53,774 nucleotides of DNA from BACL11 sp945865535 (GCA_947502765.1 CANNBA010000015.1:1-53774); one strand, 5' to 3'; shown: positions 1-10,539, counted from the stretch's first letter. Notes: generated by a model from the letters alone, not told the origin. Translations and numbers: made by a program.

Positions 1-349
1 ATGAAAAAGCGAATTTAGAATTAGGCGGGAATAATTTGCAAAAAATTAGCACTAAAGAAATTAATTCTAAGCTTAAGAGTGTAAAGTCCAATTCGCAAAC
101 ACATAATTTTATAAAATATTTAAATACACAGAAAATCCAAATAATTTTTTATGTTTTTTTAGCAAATTGCTTAGCTTCAAAAAAAGTAGTGCAAATTCTA
201 GCTATAAATCTTATTTTAATCTAGTAGAATGAATATAATTTGTAATGCTCATAAGCATATTCTTTAATTAAATAGTATAAATTCTAATAGCAAATATCTA
301 TTATCTAACATCTATATTTTATCTTTGTATCTCATTTTAAAAATAAAAA
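1..349. other. Left-edge region upstream of pruA, mostly without a recognisable gene
   Basis: This AT-rich stretch lies before pruA. One plus-strand frame is open from position 3 to a TAG at 222-224 (about 73 codons, reaching the window edge). It could be the 3' end of a gene that starts outside the window. The translated residues match nothing I recognise: a Lys/Asn/Ser-rich part is followed by an Ile/Leu-rich hydrophobic end. Frame 1 also gives a very short tail ending at 18. From 225 to 349 I see only the pruA promoter. No tRNA or terminator was found here. Confidence 0.3.
320..327 (+). promoter_or_regulatory. Bacteroidota -7 element (TATCTTTG) for pruA
   Basis: TATCTTTG matches the Bacteroidota -7 consensus TAnnTTTG and lies 22 bases before the pruA ATG. 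No convincing TTG-type -33 element is seen at the usual distance, so only the -7 box is supported. Confidence 0.5.
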
Positions 350-1975
350 ATGTCAAACGGATTTTATAATGTACCCATTGCGGTAAACGAGCCAGTAAAA
401 GGATATGCTGTAGGAAGTCCTGAGCGCATTGAATTACTAGCAGAATACAAAAAAATGTACAATACTACTGTTGATGTGCCTATGTATATTGGAGATAAAC
501 AAGTATTTACAAATGATAAAAGAAATTTATCTCCTCCTCATGATCATAAACATGTGATTGGAACCTCTAATTACGGAGGAGAAAAAGAAGTGCGAGAAGC
601 AATTGATGCTGCTATGAAGGCCCGAGAAAAATGGGCTAATATGAGTTGGGAACATAGAGCTTCTATCTTTTTAAAAGCTGCTGACTTATTAACAGGACCC
701 TTCCGTGCAAAACTCAATGCAGCTACTATGCTTGGGCAAAGTAAAAATGTAATGCAAGCTGAAATTGATGCGGCTTGTGAACTTATTGATTTCTTTAAGT
801 TCAATGTGCAATACATGAGTCAAATTTACAAAGAACAACCAGAATCCGGGCCTGGAATGTGGAACAGATTAGAGCACAGACCTTTGGAAGGATTTGTATT
901 TGCACTTACTCCATTTAACTTTACTTCTATCTGCGCTAATCTTTGTGCCGCACCAGCTATGCTAGGAAATGTAGTAGTTTGGAAACCAGCTGAAACACAA
1001 ATATATTCTGCAAAAGTAATCATGGAATTATTACAAGCAGCAGGATTACCTGATGGAGTTATTAATATGGTAACAGTAGCAGGCAAAGAGATTTCAAAAG
1101 TAATATTTGAGGATAAAAACTTTGCAGGACTTCATTTTACAGGAAGCACTGAAGTATTCCGTACACTTTGGAAAAATATTGGTGCTAATATTGAAAAATA
1201 CAAATCCTACCCAAGAATAGTTGGAGAAACTGGAGGGAAAGATTTTATTATAGCCCACAAATCGGCAGTAGCTGCTCAAGTGGCTACAGCAATTTCAAGA
1301 GGTGCTTTTGAGTACCAAGGACAGAAATGTTCTGCTGCCTCTCGTGCTTATATTCCTTCCAATCTTTGGGATGCTGTAAAAACTCAAATTGTTGCTGATA
1401 CCAAAAGTTTCAAAATGGGAAGTCCTGAAGATCCATCAAACTTTATAAATGCAGTAATTTCAGAGAAAGCATTTGATAGTATTTCATCTTATATTGACTA
1501 TGCAAAATCTTCTGATGATGCCGAAATTATTGCAGGAGGAAATTATAATAAAACCGTAGGTTATTTTATTGAGCCAACTATTATTGTAACTACTAATCCT
1601 AAATTCAAAACTATGGTAGAAGAAGTTTTTGGACCCGTAATGACCATTTATGTATATGATCCAAAAAAGTGGGAAGAAACCCTTGAATTAGTAGATAATA
1701 CTTCAGAATATGCATTAACTGGAGCTATTTTATCAGTTGACAGATATGCCATTGAATATGCAACTAAAGCATTGGAAAATGCAGCAGGAAACTTCTACAT
1801 TAATGACAAACCAACCGGTGCTGTTGTAGGACAACAGCCATTTGGAGGAGCTAGAGGTTCTGGAACAAATGATAAAGCCGGATCCATCTTAAATTTATTA
1901 AGATGGGTTTCTCCAAGAACAATAAAGGAAACATTTGTACCTGCAACTCACTTTAAGTATCCTTTTTTAGGGTAG
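350..1975 (+). CDS. pruA: L-glutamate gamma-semialdehyde (1-pyrroline-5-carboxylate) dehydrogenase
   Basis: This is a 541-residue aldehyde dehydrogenase superfamily enzyme. It oxidises glutamate semialdehyde, derived from pyrroline-5-carboxylate, to glutamate with NAD+, the second step of proline catabolism in the cytosol. Visible ALDH landmarks are FTGST at about 263-267, the general-base glutamate in GETGGKDF (E293), and the nucleophilic cysteine in GQKCSAASR (C327). The C-terminal part carries the GGARGSGTNDK stretch typical of PruA. Its length and N-terminus fit the stand-alone PruA form, without the PRODH domain of the PutA fusion. It has its own promoter and is followed by a terminator shared with the convergent DUF3467 gene. 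No prodh gene is in the window. Confidence 0.95.
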   Translation: MSNGFYNVPIAVNEPVKGYAVGSPERIELLAEYKKMYNTTVDVPMYIGDKQVFTNDKRNLSPPHDHKHVIGTSNYGGEKEVREAIDAAMKAREKWANMSWEHRASIFLKAADLLTGPFRAKLNAATMLGQSKNVMQAEIDAACELIDFFKFNVQYMSQIYKEQPESGPGMWNRLEHRPLEGFVFALTPFNFTSICANLCAAPAMLGNVVVWKPAETQIYSAKVIMELLQAAGLPDGVINMVTVAGKEISKVIFEDKNFAGLHFTGSTEVFRTLWKNIGANIEKYKSYPRIVGETGGKDFIIAHKSAVAAQVATAISRGAFEYQGQKCSAASRAYIPSNLWDAVKTQIVADTKSFKMGSPEDPSNFINAVISEKAFDSISSYIDYAKSSDDAEIIAGGNYNKTVGYFIEPTIIVTTNPKFKTMVEEVFGPVMTIYVYDPKKWEETLELVDNTSEYALTGAILSVDRYAIEYATKALENAAGNFYINDKPTGAVVGQQPFGGARGSGTNDKAGSILNLLRWVSPRTIKETFVPATHFKYPFLG

Positions 1976-1998
1976 TAAACGTTATATATAAAACATAA

Positions 1999-2026
1999 AA
2001 AAAAGCCTGCAAATTGCAGGCTTTTT
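1999..2026. terminator. Bidirectional intrinsic terminator between pruA and the rpoC-DUF3467 transcript
   Basis: The inverted repeat GCCTGCAA/TTGCAGGC is flanked by an A-run on the left and TTTTT on the right. It can therefore act as a rho-independent terminator on both strands. It sits between the convergent pruA stop (1975) and the DUF3467 stop (2046), so it ends both pruA and the long rplKAJL-rpoBC transcript. Confidence 0.88.
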
Positions 2027-2045
2027 AAATTTAATCTAGTTTAAG

Positions 2046-2360
2046 TTATGCCATTGGAATTGGTCCTCCAAAATTGATTGGAATACCAGCAGCAGGATCA
2101 ACATCTTTAATCACACCATGCTGATTTTCGAATTTAGTTACATTATCTGCAAGGGCTTTCATCAATCGTTTTGCATGCTGAGGAGTTAAAATAACTCTTG
2201 ATTTTACTTTGGCTTTCTGTATTCCCGGCATCATTTGAATAAAATCAACTACAAACTCTGATGGCGAATGATTAATAATAGCTAAATTACTATAAATTCC
2301 TTCAGCTATCTCTTCAGTAAGTTCAATATTTAATCCTTCTTTTTTCTTTTCTTCTGACAT
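2046..2360 (-). CDS. DUF3467 family protein, downstream of rpoC
   Basis: This is a 104-residue cytosolic protein of the DUF3467 family. Recognisable features are the acidic/Lys-rich start, a central segment about a protein with two names for its environment (SNLAIINHSPSEFVVDF), and the stretch VILTPQHAKRLMKAL. No biochemical function is established that I know of. It begins 10 bases after the rpoC stop on the same strand and ends just before the shared terminator, so it is almost certainly cotranscribed with rpoB-rpoC. That placement suggests a role tied to transcription or translation, but this is inference only. No signal peptide or membrane segment is visible. Confidence 0.85.
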   Translation of the reverse strand: MSEEKKKEGLNIELTEEIAEGIYSNLAIINHSPSEFVVDFIQMMPGIQKAKVKSRVILTPQHAKRLMKALADNVTKFENQHGVIKDVDPAAGIPINFGGPIPMA

Positions 2361-2370
2361 AATTATTATT

Positions 2371-5300
2371 TTATTCTTCTTCAGAAGCTATAGCTTCAAC
2401 CACTACTTCTTGCTCATTAGAAACATTAGTAACTTGTTCTTTTAATTTGAGTAATCTATCATACTCAACTTGAGAACCAACCACAGTATCAGAAGCATGA
2501 ATTAATCCAGTTCCTGCAGGTATTTTCTTGCCAATAATTACATTCTCTTTAAGTCCAATTAAATGATCGCGCTTAGCACTAATTGCAGCTTCATTAAGTA
2601 CTTTAGTAGTTTGTTGGAATGAGGCAGCAGAAATCCATGAATCTACTTGTAATGAAGCTCTTGTAATACCTTGAAGGACTGGAGATCCAACTGCGGCTAC
2701 AGCATCTCTAGCTTCAACCTCTTTAGCATCTTTTCTCTTAAGTCTTGAGTTCTCTTCTCTTAATTCTCTAGGAGAAACAATTTGTCCAGCTTTTAACTCT
2801 TCAGAATTGCCTGCATCAGTAACAATCTTCATTCCAAATAACTTGTCATTTTGTTCTTGAAAAGCATCTTTACCAACAAGAGCCTCTTCTAAGAAATAGG
2901 TATCGCCTGAGTGGGTAATTTGTACTTTACGCATCATTTGTCTTACTAATACCTCAAAGTGTTTATCATTAATCTTTACCCCTTGTAAACGGTATACATC
3001 TTGAATCTCATTAACAATAAATTGCTGTACTTCAACAACGCCTTTAATAGCAAGAATATCAGAAGGAGTAATTACCCCATCGCAAAGCGCCATACCAGCT
3101 TTTACATAATCATTCTCTTGGACTAAAATATGCTTAGCTAATTTTACTAAATATTTTTTAGTTTCACCCGTTTTTGTAGTAATGATAATTTGTCTATTAC
3201 CTCTTACAATCTTATCAAATGAAACAGAACCATCAACCTCAGTAACTACAGCTGGATTAGATGGATTTCTAGCTTCAAACATCTCTGTTACCCTTGGTAA
3301 TCCTCCAGTAATATCTCCTGAAGAACTACCAGACCTAGGAATCTTAACTAAAATTTCACCTGCATTTACTTTTGCCCCATCTTCAACTGCTAAATGAGCT
3401 CCTACAGGAATTGAATAATTTTTATCACCAATAGTTAATGAAGGAGATACTTTTTTATTTCTACTATCAATAATTACTTTTTCTTTGTATCCTGTTTGTT
3501 CATCAGATTCTGTTCTATAAGAAACTCCTTCAGTAATATCATTAAACTCAATTTTACCAGCAATCTCTGATACAATTACCGCATTATAAGGATCCCATTC
3601 ACAAACTTTATCTCCTTTTTTAACAGAGCCTTCTTTAATAAATATAGTAGAGCCATAGGGTACAATTGATGAAGAAATAATCACGCCATTTTTATCATCA
3701 ATTACTTTAGTTTCAGCAGCTCTTGAAACAACAATTTCTACTACATTTCCAGCCTTATCTTTTGATTTTACAGTTCTTAAATCTTCAATTTCTAACCTAC
3801 CATCTTTCTTAATAATGATGGAAGAATCAACCTCCGATCTTGATGCAGTACCCCCAACATGGAAAGTTCTAAGGGTAAGCTGAGTACCTGGCTCACCAAC
3901 CGACTGTGCAGCAACAACTCCAACCGGCTCACCTACTTGAGCCATTCTGTTAGTTGATAAGGATTTACCATAACACATTTTACAAATTCCTCTTCTAGTT
4001 TGGCAAGTTAATGGAGATCTAACTTCAACAGATTCAATTCCTGACTTATCAATAACTTTTGCAACAGTATCAGAAATCATCTCATTTGATGCAACTAATA
4101 ACTTTTCGGTTTGAGGGTGGAAAACATCATGCAAACTAATTCTTCCAGAAATTCTTTCCGCTAATGATTCTAAAATATCATCATTATCTTTAAGCGCAAA
4201 AACATCTAAACCTTTCAAGGTTCCACAATCATCTTCATTAATAATAACATCTTGCGCTACATCAACAAGTCTTCTTGTAAGGTAACCAGCATCAGCTGTT
4301 TTAAGTGCCGTATCTGCAAGTCCTTTACGCGCCCCATGAGTAGAAATAAAGTATTCTAAAATTGAAAGCCCTTCTCTAAAGTTTGTTGTAATAGGATTCT
4401 CAATAATTGATTCTCCATGATCCCCTGATTTTTTAGGTTTAGCCATAAGCCCTCTCATGCCAGATAACTGACGAATTTGCTCCTTAGAACCCCTCGCGCC
4501 AGAATCAAGCATCATAAATACTGAATTAAACCCTTGTTTATCTGAACTAATGTTTTTCATAACAGTATCTGTTAATCTAGCATTAGTTGTTGTCCAAACA
4601 TCAATTACTTGGTTGTATCTTTCATTATTAGTAATGAATCCCATGGAATAATTATTTCTAATATCCTCCACTTTTTTATTAGCATCTGCAATTAAAGCTT
4701 CTTTTTCTTTAGGAACAATTACATCACCAAGATTGAATGATAAACCTCCTTTAAATGCCATATTAAAACCAATAGTTTTAATGGCATCCAAGAAATGAAC
4801 AGTAGCAGCAACTCCACATATCTCTAGCACATTCCCAATAACATCTCTTAAAGCTTTTTTAGTAAGTAATTCATTTACAAATTCCACCTCTTGAGGTACA
4901 AATTCATTAAATAAAACTCTACCAACTGTTGTTTCGACCAAAGATGATTTTCCTTTGATATCGGTAACTCTTACTTTTATCAAAGCATGTAAGTCAACCA
5001 CTTTTTCGTTATAAGCAATTTTCACTTCCTCTAAAGAATAAAAAGTCATTCCTTCACCTTTTACTTTTTCTTTATCAGTTGATCTTTTTTCCTTAGTCAT
5101 GTAATAAAGACCTAAAATCATATCCTGTGAAGGAATAGTGATAGGAGATCCATTTGCAGGATTTAAAATATTGTGTGAAGCCAACATTAATACTTGAGCT
5201 TCTAAAATTGCCGCTGCACCTAATGGTAAGTGAACTGCCATTTGATCCCCATCAAAATCGGCATTAAAAGCCGCACATGATAATGGATGTAATTGAATTG

Positions 5301-6690
5301 CCTTTCCTTCAATCATTTTTGGTTGAAAAGCCTGAATACCAAGCCTGTGAAGAGTAGGAGCTCTGTTTAATAAAACAGGGTGTCCTTTCATCACACTTTC
5401 TAATATATCCCAAACAACTGCCTGTTTTGTATCAATAATTATTTTCGCAGATTTAACAGTTTTAACAATTCCTCTTTCAATCAATTTTCTGATGATAAAT
5501 GGCTTATAAAGTTCAGCTGCCATATCTTTTGGCAATCCACATTCGTGCATTTCAAGTTCTGGTCCTACAACAATTACAGAACGAGCAGAATAATCAACCC
5601 TTTTACCAAGCAAATTCTGACGGAATCTACCTTGTTTTCCTTTTAATGAATCAGATAAAGATTTTAATGCTCTTTTTCCATCTGACTTTACAGCTGATGA
5701 TTTTCTTGAATTATCAAAAAGTGCATCAACAGATTCCTGTAACATTCTTTTTTCATTTCTCAAGATAATTTCAGGAGCATTAATCTCCATTAATCTTTTC
5801 AATCTATTGTTTCTAATAATTACTCTTCTATATAAATCGTTCAAATCAGAAGTAGCAAATCTACCGCCATCTAAAGGCACTAAAGGTCTTAACTCTGGTG
5901 GTATTACAGGAATAACTCTTACCGTCATCCATTCTGGTTTATTTTCAGTGTGCTTTTGTCCCTCACGCATTGATTCAACAACTTGAAGTCTTTTCAAAGA
6001 CTCTTTTTTTCTTTGCTGTGAAGATTCATTTTCAACCTGGGCTCTTAACTGATAAGATAAATCATCAAGGTTAATTTTTGCTAACAAATCATGGATTGCC
6101 TCACCACCCATTTTAGCAATAAATTTCTTAGGATCATTTTCAGCTAAGTATTGATTTTCTAATGGCTGAGCATCTAAAATATTTAAATACTCTTCTTCAG
6201 TTAAGAAGTCTAAATATTTAACTTCCTCACCTGCAGCATTTACAATTCCTTCTGGAGTATTAATCACTACATATCTTTCATAATAAATAATCATATCTAG
6301 TTCCTTAGATGATAACCCAAGTAAATAGCCAATTTTGTTAGGTAAAGTTCTAAAGTACCAGATATGAGCTACAGGAACAACTAAATTAATATGTCCTATA
6401 CGCTCTCTTCTAACTTTTTTCTCGGTTACTTCAACACCACATCTATCACAAACGATTCCTCTATATCTGATTCTTTTGTATTTTCCACAATGACATTCAT
6501 AATCTTTGGTTGGTCCAAAAACTCTCTCACAAAATAATCCACCAGCCTCTGGTTTATATGTTCTGTAATTAATGGTTTCTGGTTTTGTAACTTCTCCAGA
6601 TGATTTTTCTAAAATATCTTCAGGAGATGATAAACTAATCTTAATTGAGTTTATATCCTGTGCTTGTATAGTATTTTTTGTATGTCTCAT
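2371..6690 (-). CDS. rpoC: DNA-directed RNA polymerase subunit beta'
   Basis: This is the largest catalytic subunit of RNA polymerase, about 1439 residues from the chosen start. The N-terminal zinc ribbon has cysteines at about 66, 68, 81 and 84. The active-site magnesium loop NADFDGDQ has D478, D480 and D482. The trigger-loop/bridge region contains GARKGLADTAL, and a second zinc site includes CQTRRGICKMC. I chose the ATG at 6690 rather than a TTG at 6705. The ATG gives an N-terminus (MRHTKNTIQ) leading directly into the conserved part and leaves a 7-base gap after the rpoB stop at 6698. The TTG would overlap rpoB. It is transcribed with rpoB and followed by the DUF3467 gene. Confidence 0.97.
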   Translation of the reverse strand: MRHTKNTIQAQDINSIKISLSSPEDILEKSSGEVTKPETINYRTYKPEAGGLFCERVFGPTKDYECHCGKYKRIRYRGIVCDRCGVEVTEKKVRRERIGHINLVVPVAHIWYFRTLPNKIGYLLGLSSKELDMIIYYERYVVINTPEGIVNAAGEEVKYLDFLTEEEYLNILDAQPLENQYLAENDPKKFIAKMGGEAIHDLLAKINLDDLSYQLRAQVENESSQQRKKESLKRLQVVESMREGQKHTENKPEWMTVRVIPVIPPELRPLVPLDGGRFATSDLNDLYRRVIIRNNRLKRLMEINAPEIILRNEKRMLQESVDALFDNSRKSSAVKSDGKRALKSLSDSLKGKQGRFRQNLLGKRVDYSARSVIVVGPELEMHECGLPKDMAAELYKPFIIRKLIERGIVKTVKSAKIIIDTKQAVVWDILESVMKGHPVLLNRAPTLHRLGIQAFQPKMIEGKAIQLHPLSCAAFNADFDGDQMAVHLPLGAAAILEAQVLMLASHNILNPANGSPITIPSQDMILGLYYMTKEKRSTDKEKVKGEGMTFYSLEEVKIAYNEKVVDLHALIKVRVTDIKGKSSLVETTVGRVLFNEFVPQEVEFVNELLTKKALRDVIGNVLEICGVAATVHFLDAIKTIGFNMAFKGGLSFNLGDVIVPKEKEALIADANKKVEDIRNNYSMGFITNNERYNQVIDVWTTTNARLTDTVMKNISSDKQGFNSVFMMLDSGARGSKEQIRQLSGMRGLMAKPKKSGDHGESIIENPITTNFREGLSILEYFISTHGARKGLADTALKTADAGYLTRRLVDVAQDVIINEDDCGTLKGLDVFALKDNDDILESLAERISGRISLHDVFHPQTEKLLVASNEMISDTVAKVIDKSGIESVEVRSPLTCQTRRGICKMCYGKSLSTNRMAQVGEPVGVVAAQSVGEPGTQLTLRTFHVGGTASRSEVDSSIIIKKDGRLEIEDLRTVKSKDKAGNVVEIVVSRAAETKVIDDKNGVIISSSIVPYGSTIFIKEGSVKKGDKVCEWDPYNAVIVSEIAGKIEFNDITEGVSYRTESDEQTGYKEKVIIDSRNKKVSPSLTIGDKNYSIPVGAHLAVEDGAKVNAGEILVKIPRSGSSSGDITGGLPRVTEMFEARNPSNPAVVTEVDGSVSFDKIVRGNRQIIITTKTGETKKYLVKLAKHILVQENDYVKAGMALCDGVITPSDILAIKGVVEVQQFIVNEIQDVYRLQGVKINDKHFEVLVRQMMRKVQITHSGDTYFLEEALVGKDAFQEQNDKLFGMKIVTDAGNSEELKAGQIVSPRELREENSRLKRKDAKEVEARDAVAAVGSPVLQGITRASLQVDSWISAASFQQTTKVLNEAAISAKRDHLIGLKENVIIGKKIPAGTGLIHASDTVVGSQVEYDRLLKLKEQVTNVSNEQEVVVEAIASEEE

Positions 6691-6697
6691 GAGTATT

Positions 6698-9600
6698 TTA
6701 TTCAAATGTTACTTTTAATCCTAATCCATTAAGTTCATGCAATAGTACATTAAACGATTCTGGAATACCTGCTTGTGGTAAATCTTTTCCTTTTACAATG
6801 GACTCAAAAGCTTTTGCTCTACCAATTACATCATCTGACTTAAGCGTAAGCATTTCTTGTAAAATGTTTGATGCACCATAACCTTCAAGCGCCCATACCT
6901 CCATCTCTCCAAGTCTTTGGCCTCCATTTTGAGCCTTACCCCCTAATGGTTGTTGTGTAATTAAGGAGTATGGTCCAATTGATCTTGAGTGCATTTTATC
7001 ATCAATTAAATGACTCAGTTTAAGCATATAGATAACGCCAACAGTAGCCGTTTGTTCAAAACGCTCTCCAGTTCCACCATCATAAAGATAAGTTTGTCCT
7101 AGTCTTGGAAGACCTGCTTCATCAGTTTCGGCATTAATTTGATCTATACTTGCTCCGTCAAAAATAGGAGTAAAGTATTTCTTCCCTAACTCTTGACCAG
7201 CCCAACCTAAAATGGTTTCGTAAATCTGTCCAAGATTCATCCTTGATGGTACACCAAGTGGATTTAAAATGATATCTACTGGAGTTCCGTCTTCTAAGAA
7301 AGGCATATCCTCCTCTTTCACAATACGAGATACAATACCTTTATTACCATGGCGACCAGCTAATTTATCACCAACTTTAACCTTTCTCTTTTGAGCAATT
7401 TGAACTTTTGCCAATTGCAAAACACCATTAGGTAATTCATCACCAACAGTAATTGCAAAACGCTCTCTTCTATACTCGCCATAAATTTCATTATATTTTC
7501 TTAAATAATTCTCAATAGTTCTGTTAACTAAGATATTATTTTCTTTACTAGCTGTCCACTTATAAGGGTCAATTAAAGTAAAGTCAATGCCTAATAACAT
7601 TTTTTTAGTAAACTTTTCACTTTTTGAAATAACCTCTTCACCCAAAATATTCTTAACTCCTCTTGATGCTTTACCTCCAATAATCTGGTAAAGTTTAGTC
7701 GATAAGATATTTTTTAGAGCATATGCTTCTTTTTCAAAATTAGTATCTAATTTCACTAAATCAGCTTTATCAGTAGTTTTTGCTTTTCTATCTTTAATAG
7801 TTTTAGAAAATAATGACTTACCAATAACAACTCCAACATCAGCAGGTTTTGTTTTTAAAGAAGCATCTTTAACATCCCCAGCTTTTTCTCCAAATATTGC
7901 TCTAAGTAATTTCTCCTCAGGTGTAGGATCTGATTCAGCTTTAGGAGTGATTTTTCCAATTAGAATATCACCATTTTTTACATGAGCACCAATTCTAACC
8001 ATACCATTATCGTCTAAATCCTTAGTTGCAGTTTCACTGATGTTAGGAATATCAGCAGTTAGTTCCTCTAATCCCCTGGTAGTTTCTCTTACATTTACAA
8101 CATGCTCAGCAATATGTAGTGAGGTAAATAAATCCTCTCTTACCACTCTTTCAGACAAGATAATTGCATCCTCAAAGTTGTATCCTTTCCAAGGCATAAA
8201 GGCTACTTTTAAGTTTCTGCCAATTGCAAGCTCTCCATTTTCAGTGGCATAACCATGACACAACACTTGTCCTTTAGTTACTTTATCTCCAACTCTTACA
8301 ATAGGATGAATATTAATACAAGTTCTTTGATTTGTTTTTTGGAATTTTGTTAGGCTGTATGTTTTTTCACTATCATCAAAACTCACCAATTCTTCTTCCT
8401 CAGTTTTAGTGTATTTTACTCTTATTGTATTTGCATCAACATAAGTAATCTTTCCTTCACCTTCAGCATTAATCATAGTTCTAGAATCTCTAGCAACATG
8501 TGGTTCAATTCCTGTTCCAACAATAGGAGCGTCAGTTCTTAATAAAGGAACTGCCTGACGCATCATGTTTGATCCCATCAGTGCTCTGTTGGCATCATCA
8601 TGTTCTAAGAAAGGAATTAAGGAAGCCGCAATAGATGCAATTTGATTAGGAGCAACATCCATTAAAGTTACCTTTGATGGCTGTGCAATTAAATAATCTG
8701 CTTCACTTCTTGATTGAATTCTATCGTTCTCAAAAGTACCTTCCTCATTTAAAGATGCATTGGCTTGTGCAATGACTTGGTCAATTTCTTGTTCAGCAGT
8801 CTTGTAAATTGGAGCATCCGTAATATTCACTTTACCCTTAGTTACATTTCTATAAGGAGTTTCAATAAATCCTAAAGCATTGATTTTTGCAAAAACAGCT
8901 AAAGAAGAAATAAGTCCAATATTTGGTCCCTCAGGAGTTTCAATAGGACAAAGCCTGCCATAATGTGTAAAGTGAACGTCTCTTACCTCAAATCCAGCTC
9001 TCTCTCTAGTTAAGCCTCCAGGCCCTAAAGAAGAAATTCTCCTTTTATGTGTTACCTCAGCTAGTGGATTTGTTTGGTCCATGAACTGTGACAATTGTGA
9101 AGTTCCAAAGAAAGAGTTAATTACTGCAGATAAAGTCTTTGCGTTAATCAAATCAATAGGTGTAAATACCTCATTATCTCTAACATTCATTCGCTCTCGA
9201 ATAGTACGAGCCATTCTACTCAATCCAACACTAAATTGATTAGATAACTGCTCGCCAACTGTTCTAACCCTTCTGTTACTAAGATGATCAATATCATCAA
9301 CATCAACCTTAGAGTTTACTAAAGAAATAAGTGTGGTAATAATCGAAACAATATCTTCCTTAGTTAAAACCATCTTATCCTCAGGAATATTTAATTTTAA
9401 TCTTGAGTTAATTCTAAATCTTCCAACATGACCTAAACTATATCTTTGATCAGAGAAGAATAATTTCTCAATCATTCCTCTTGCTGTTTCATCATCTGGA
9501 GCTTCGGCAGTTCTTAATTGTCTGTAAATATGTCGTATTGCTTCAACCTCAGAATTGGTAGGGTCTTTCTGTAAGGTATTATAAATTAAAGCATGATCAT

Positions 9601-10507
9601 AAGCATTTCCATCTTCTTTTTGTAATAGAATAGTTTCAACACCTGCATCAATAATCTCATCAATATGACCTTTATCAAGAATGATATCTCTTTCAAGAAT
9701 TACTTCATTTCTTTCAATTGGCACCAACTCTCCAGTATCCTCATCTACAAAATCATCAACCCATGATCTTAATACTCTTGCTGCTAGTGTTCTTCCTACA
9801 TATTTTTTCAATCCACTTTTTGATACTTTTACTTCATCAGCAATTCCAAAAATCTCTAAAATGTCTCTATCTGATTCATAACCGATAGCTCTTAGTAGAG
9901 TCGTTACTGGTAATTTTTTCTTTCTATCAATGTATGCATATAATACATTGTTTACATCAGTAGTAAATTCTATCCAAGAACCTTTAAAAGGAATTACTCT
10001 TGCTGAATATAATTTTGTTCCATTAGAATGAAAACTCTGTCCAAAAAATACTCCTGGTGATCGGTGTAATTGAGATACAATAATTCTTTCAGCACCATTT
10101 ATTACAAAACTTCCTTTTGGAGTCATAAAAGGAATATTTCCAAAATATACATCTTGTACTATAGTTTCAAAATCCTCATGATCAGTATCCGTGCAATATA
10201 ATTTTAACTTTACTTTCAAAGGAACCTTAAAAGTAAGTCCTCTATCAATACATTCTTCAATAGAATATCTTGGAGGATCAATAGTATAATCAATAAACTC
10301 TAATACAAAGTTATTTCTTGAATCTGTAATAGGAAAAAGCTCTTCAAAAGCTTTATATAAACCTTCATTTCTTCTCTCATCTAAGGTAGTTCCTATCTGG
10401 AAAAAAGATTGGAAACTTTTAAGTTGAACATCTAAAAAATCAGGAAAATTAACCGTATTTTTTAGGGATGCAAAATTAATTCTTTGGTTGTTATTTGTTG
10501 TTGACAA
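6698..10507 (-). CDS. rpoB: DNA-directed RNA polymerase subunit beta
   Basis: This is a full-length RpoB (1269 residues), the second large subunit of RNA polymerase. Landmarks include HRSPGVFF in the N-terminal lobe, the rifampicin-pocket segment with QLSQFMDQ and HKRRISSLGPGG, and GDKLAGRHGNKG near the C-terminus. The residues equivalent to E. coli Q513, D516, H526 and S531 look wild type. The start codon is TTG: an in-frame TAA lies a few codons upstream and no ATG lies between it and the conserved region. The gene follows rplL after a 98-base spacer that holds a hairpin with a U-tract on the transcript, a possible attenuator. Confidence 0.97.
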   Translation of the reverse strand: MSTTNNNQRINFASLKNTVNFPDFLDVQLKSFQSFFQIGTTLDERRNEGLYKAFEELFPITDSRNNFVLEFIDYTIDPPRYSIEECIDRGLTFKVPLKVKLKLYCTDTDHEDFETIVQDVYFGNIPFMTPKGSFVINGAERIIVSQLHRSPGVFFGQSFHSNGTKLYSARVIPFKGSWIEFTTDVNNVLYAYIDRKKKLPVTTLLRAIGYESDRDILEIFGIADEVKVSKSGLKKYVGRTLAARVLRSWVDDFVDEDTGELVPIERNEVILERDIILDKGHIDEIIDAGVETILLQKEDGNAYDHALIYNTLQKDPTNSEVEAIRHIYRQLRTAEAPDDETARGMIEKLFFSDQRYSLGHVGRFRINSRLKLNIPEDKMVLTKEDIVSIITTLISLVNSKVDVDDIDHLSNRRVRTVGEQLSNQFSVGLSRMARTIRERMNVRDNEVFTPIDLINAKTLSAVINSFFGTSQLSQFMDQTNPLAEVTHKRRISSLGPGGLTRERAGFEVRDVHFTHYGRLCPIETPEGPNIGLISSLAVFAKINALGFIETPYRNVTKGKVNITDAPIYKTAEQEIDQVIAQANASLNEEGTFENDRIQSRSEADYLIAQPSKVTLMDVAPNQIASIAASLIPFLEHDDANRALMGSNMMRQAVPLLRTDAPIVGTGIEPHVARDSRTMINAEGEGKITYVDANTIRVKYTKTEEEELVSFDDSEKTYSLTKFQKTNQRTCINIHPIVRVGDKVTKGQVLCHGYATENGELAIGRNLKVAFMPWKGYNFEDAIILSERVVREDLFTSLHIAEHVVNVRETTRGLEELTADIPNISETATKDLDDNGMVRIGAHVKNGDILIGKITPKAESDPTPEEKLLRAIFGEKAGDVKDASLKTKPADVGVVIGKSLFSKTIKDRKAKTTDKADLVKLDTNFEKEAYALKNILSTKLYQIIGGKASRGVKNILGEEVISKSEKFTKKMLLGIDFTLIDPYKWTASKENNILVNRTIENYLRKYNEIYGEYRRERFAITVGDELPNGVLQLAKVQIAQKRKVKVGDKLAGRHGNKGIVSRIVKEEDMPFLEDGTPVDIILNPLGVPSRMNLGQIYETILGWAGQELGKKYFTPIFDGASIDQINAETDEAGLPRLGQTYLYDGGTGERFEQTATVGVIYMLKLSHLIDDKMHSRSIGPYSLITQQPLGGKAQNGGQRLGEMEVWALEGYGASNILQEMLTLKSDDVIGRAKAFESIVKGKDLPQAGIPESFNVLLHELNGLGLKVTFE

Positions 10508-10539
10508 GGCTGTAAGTTTAAGTTAAAAAAAGATGCAAT

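Noticed and set aside
6691..6705. rpoC start at the TTG 6705
   Set aside because: The ATG at 6690 gives a normal N-terminus and avoids overlap with rpoB; the five extra residues have no family support.
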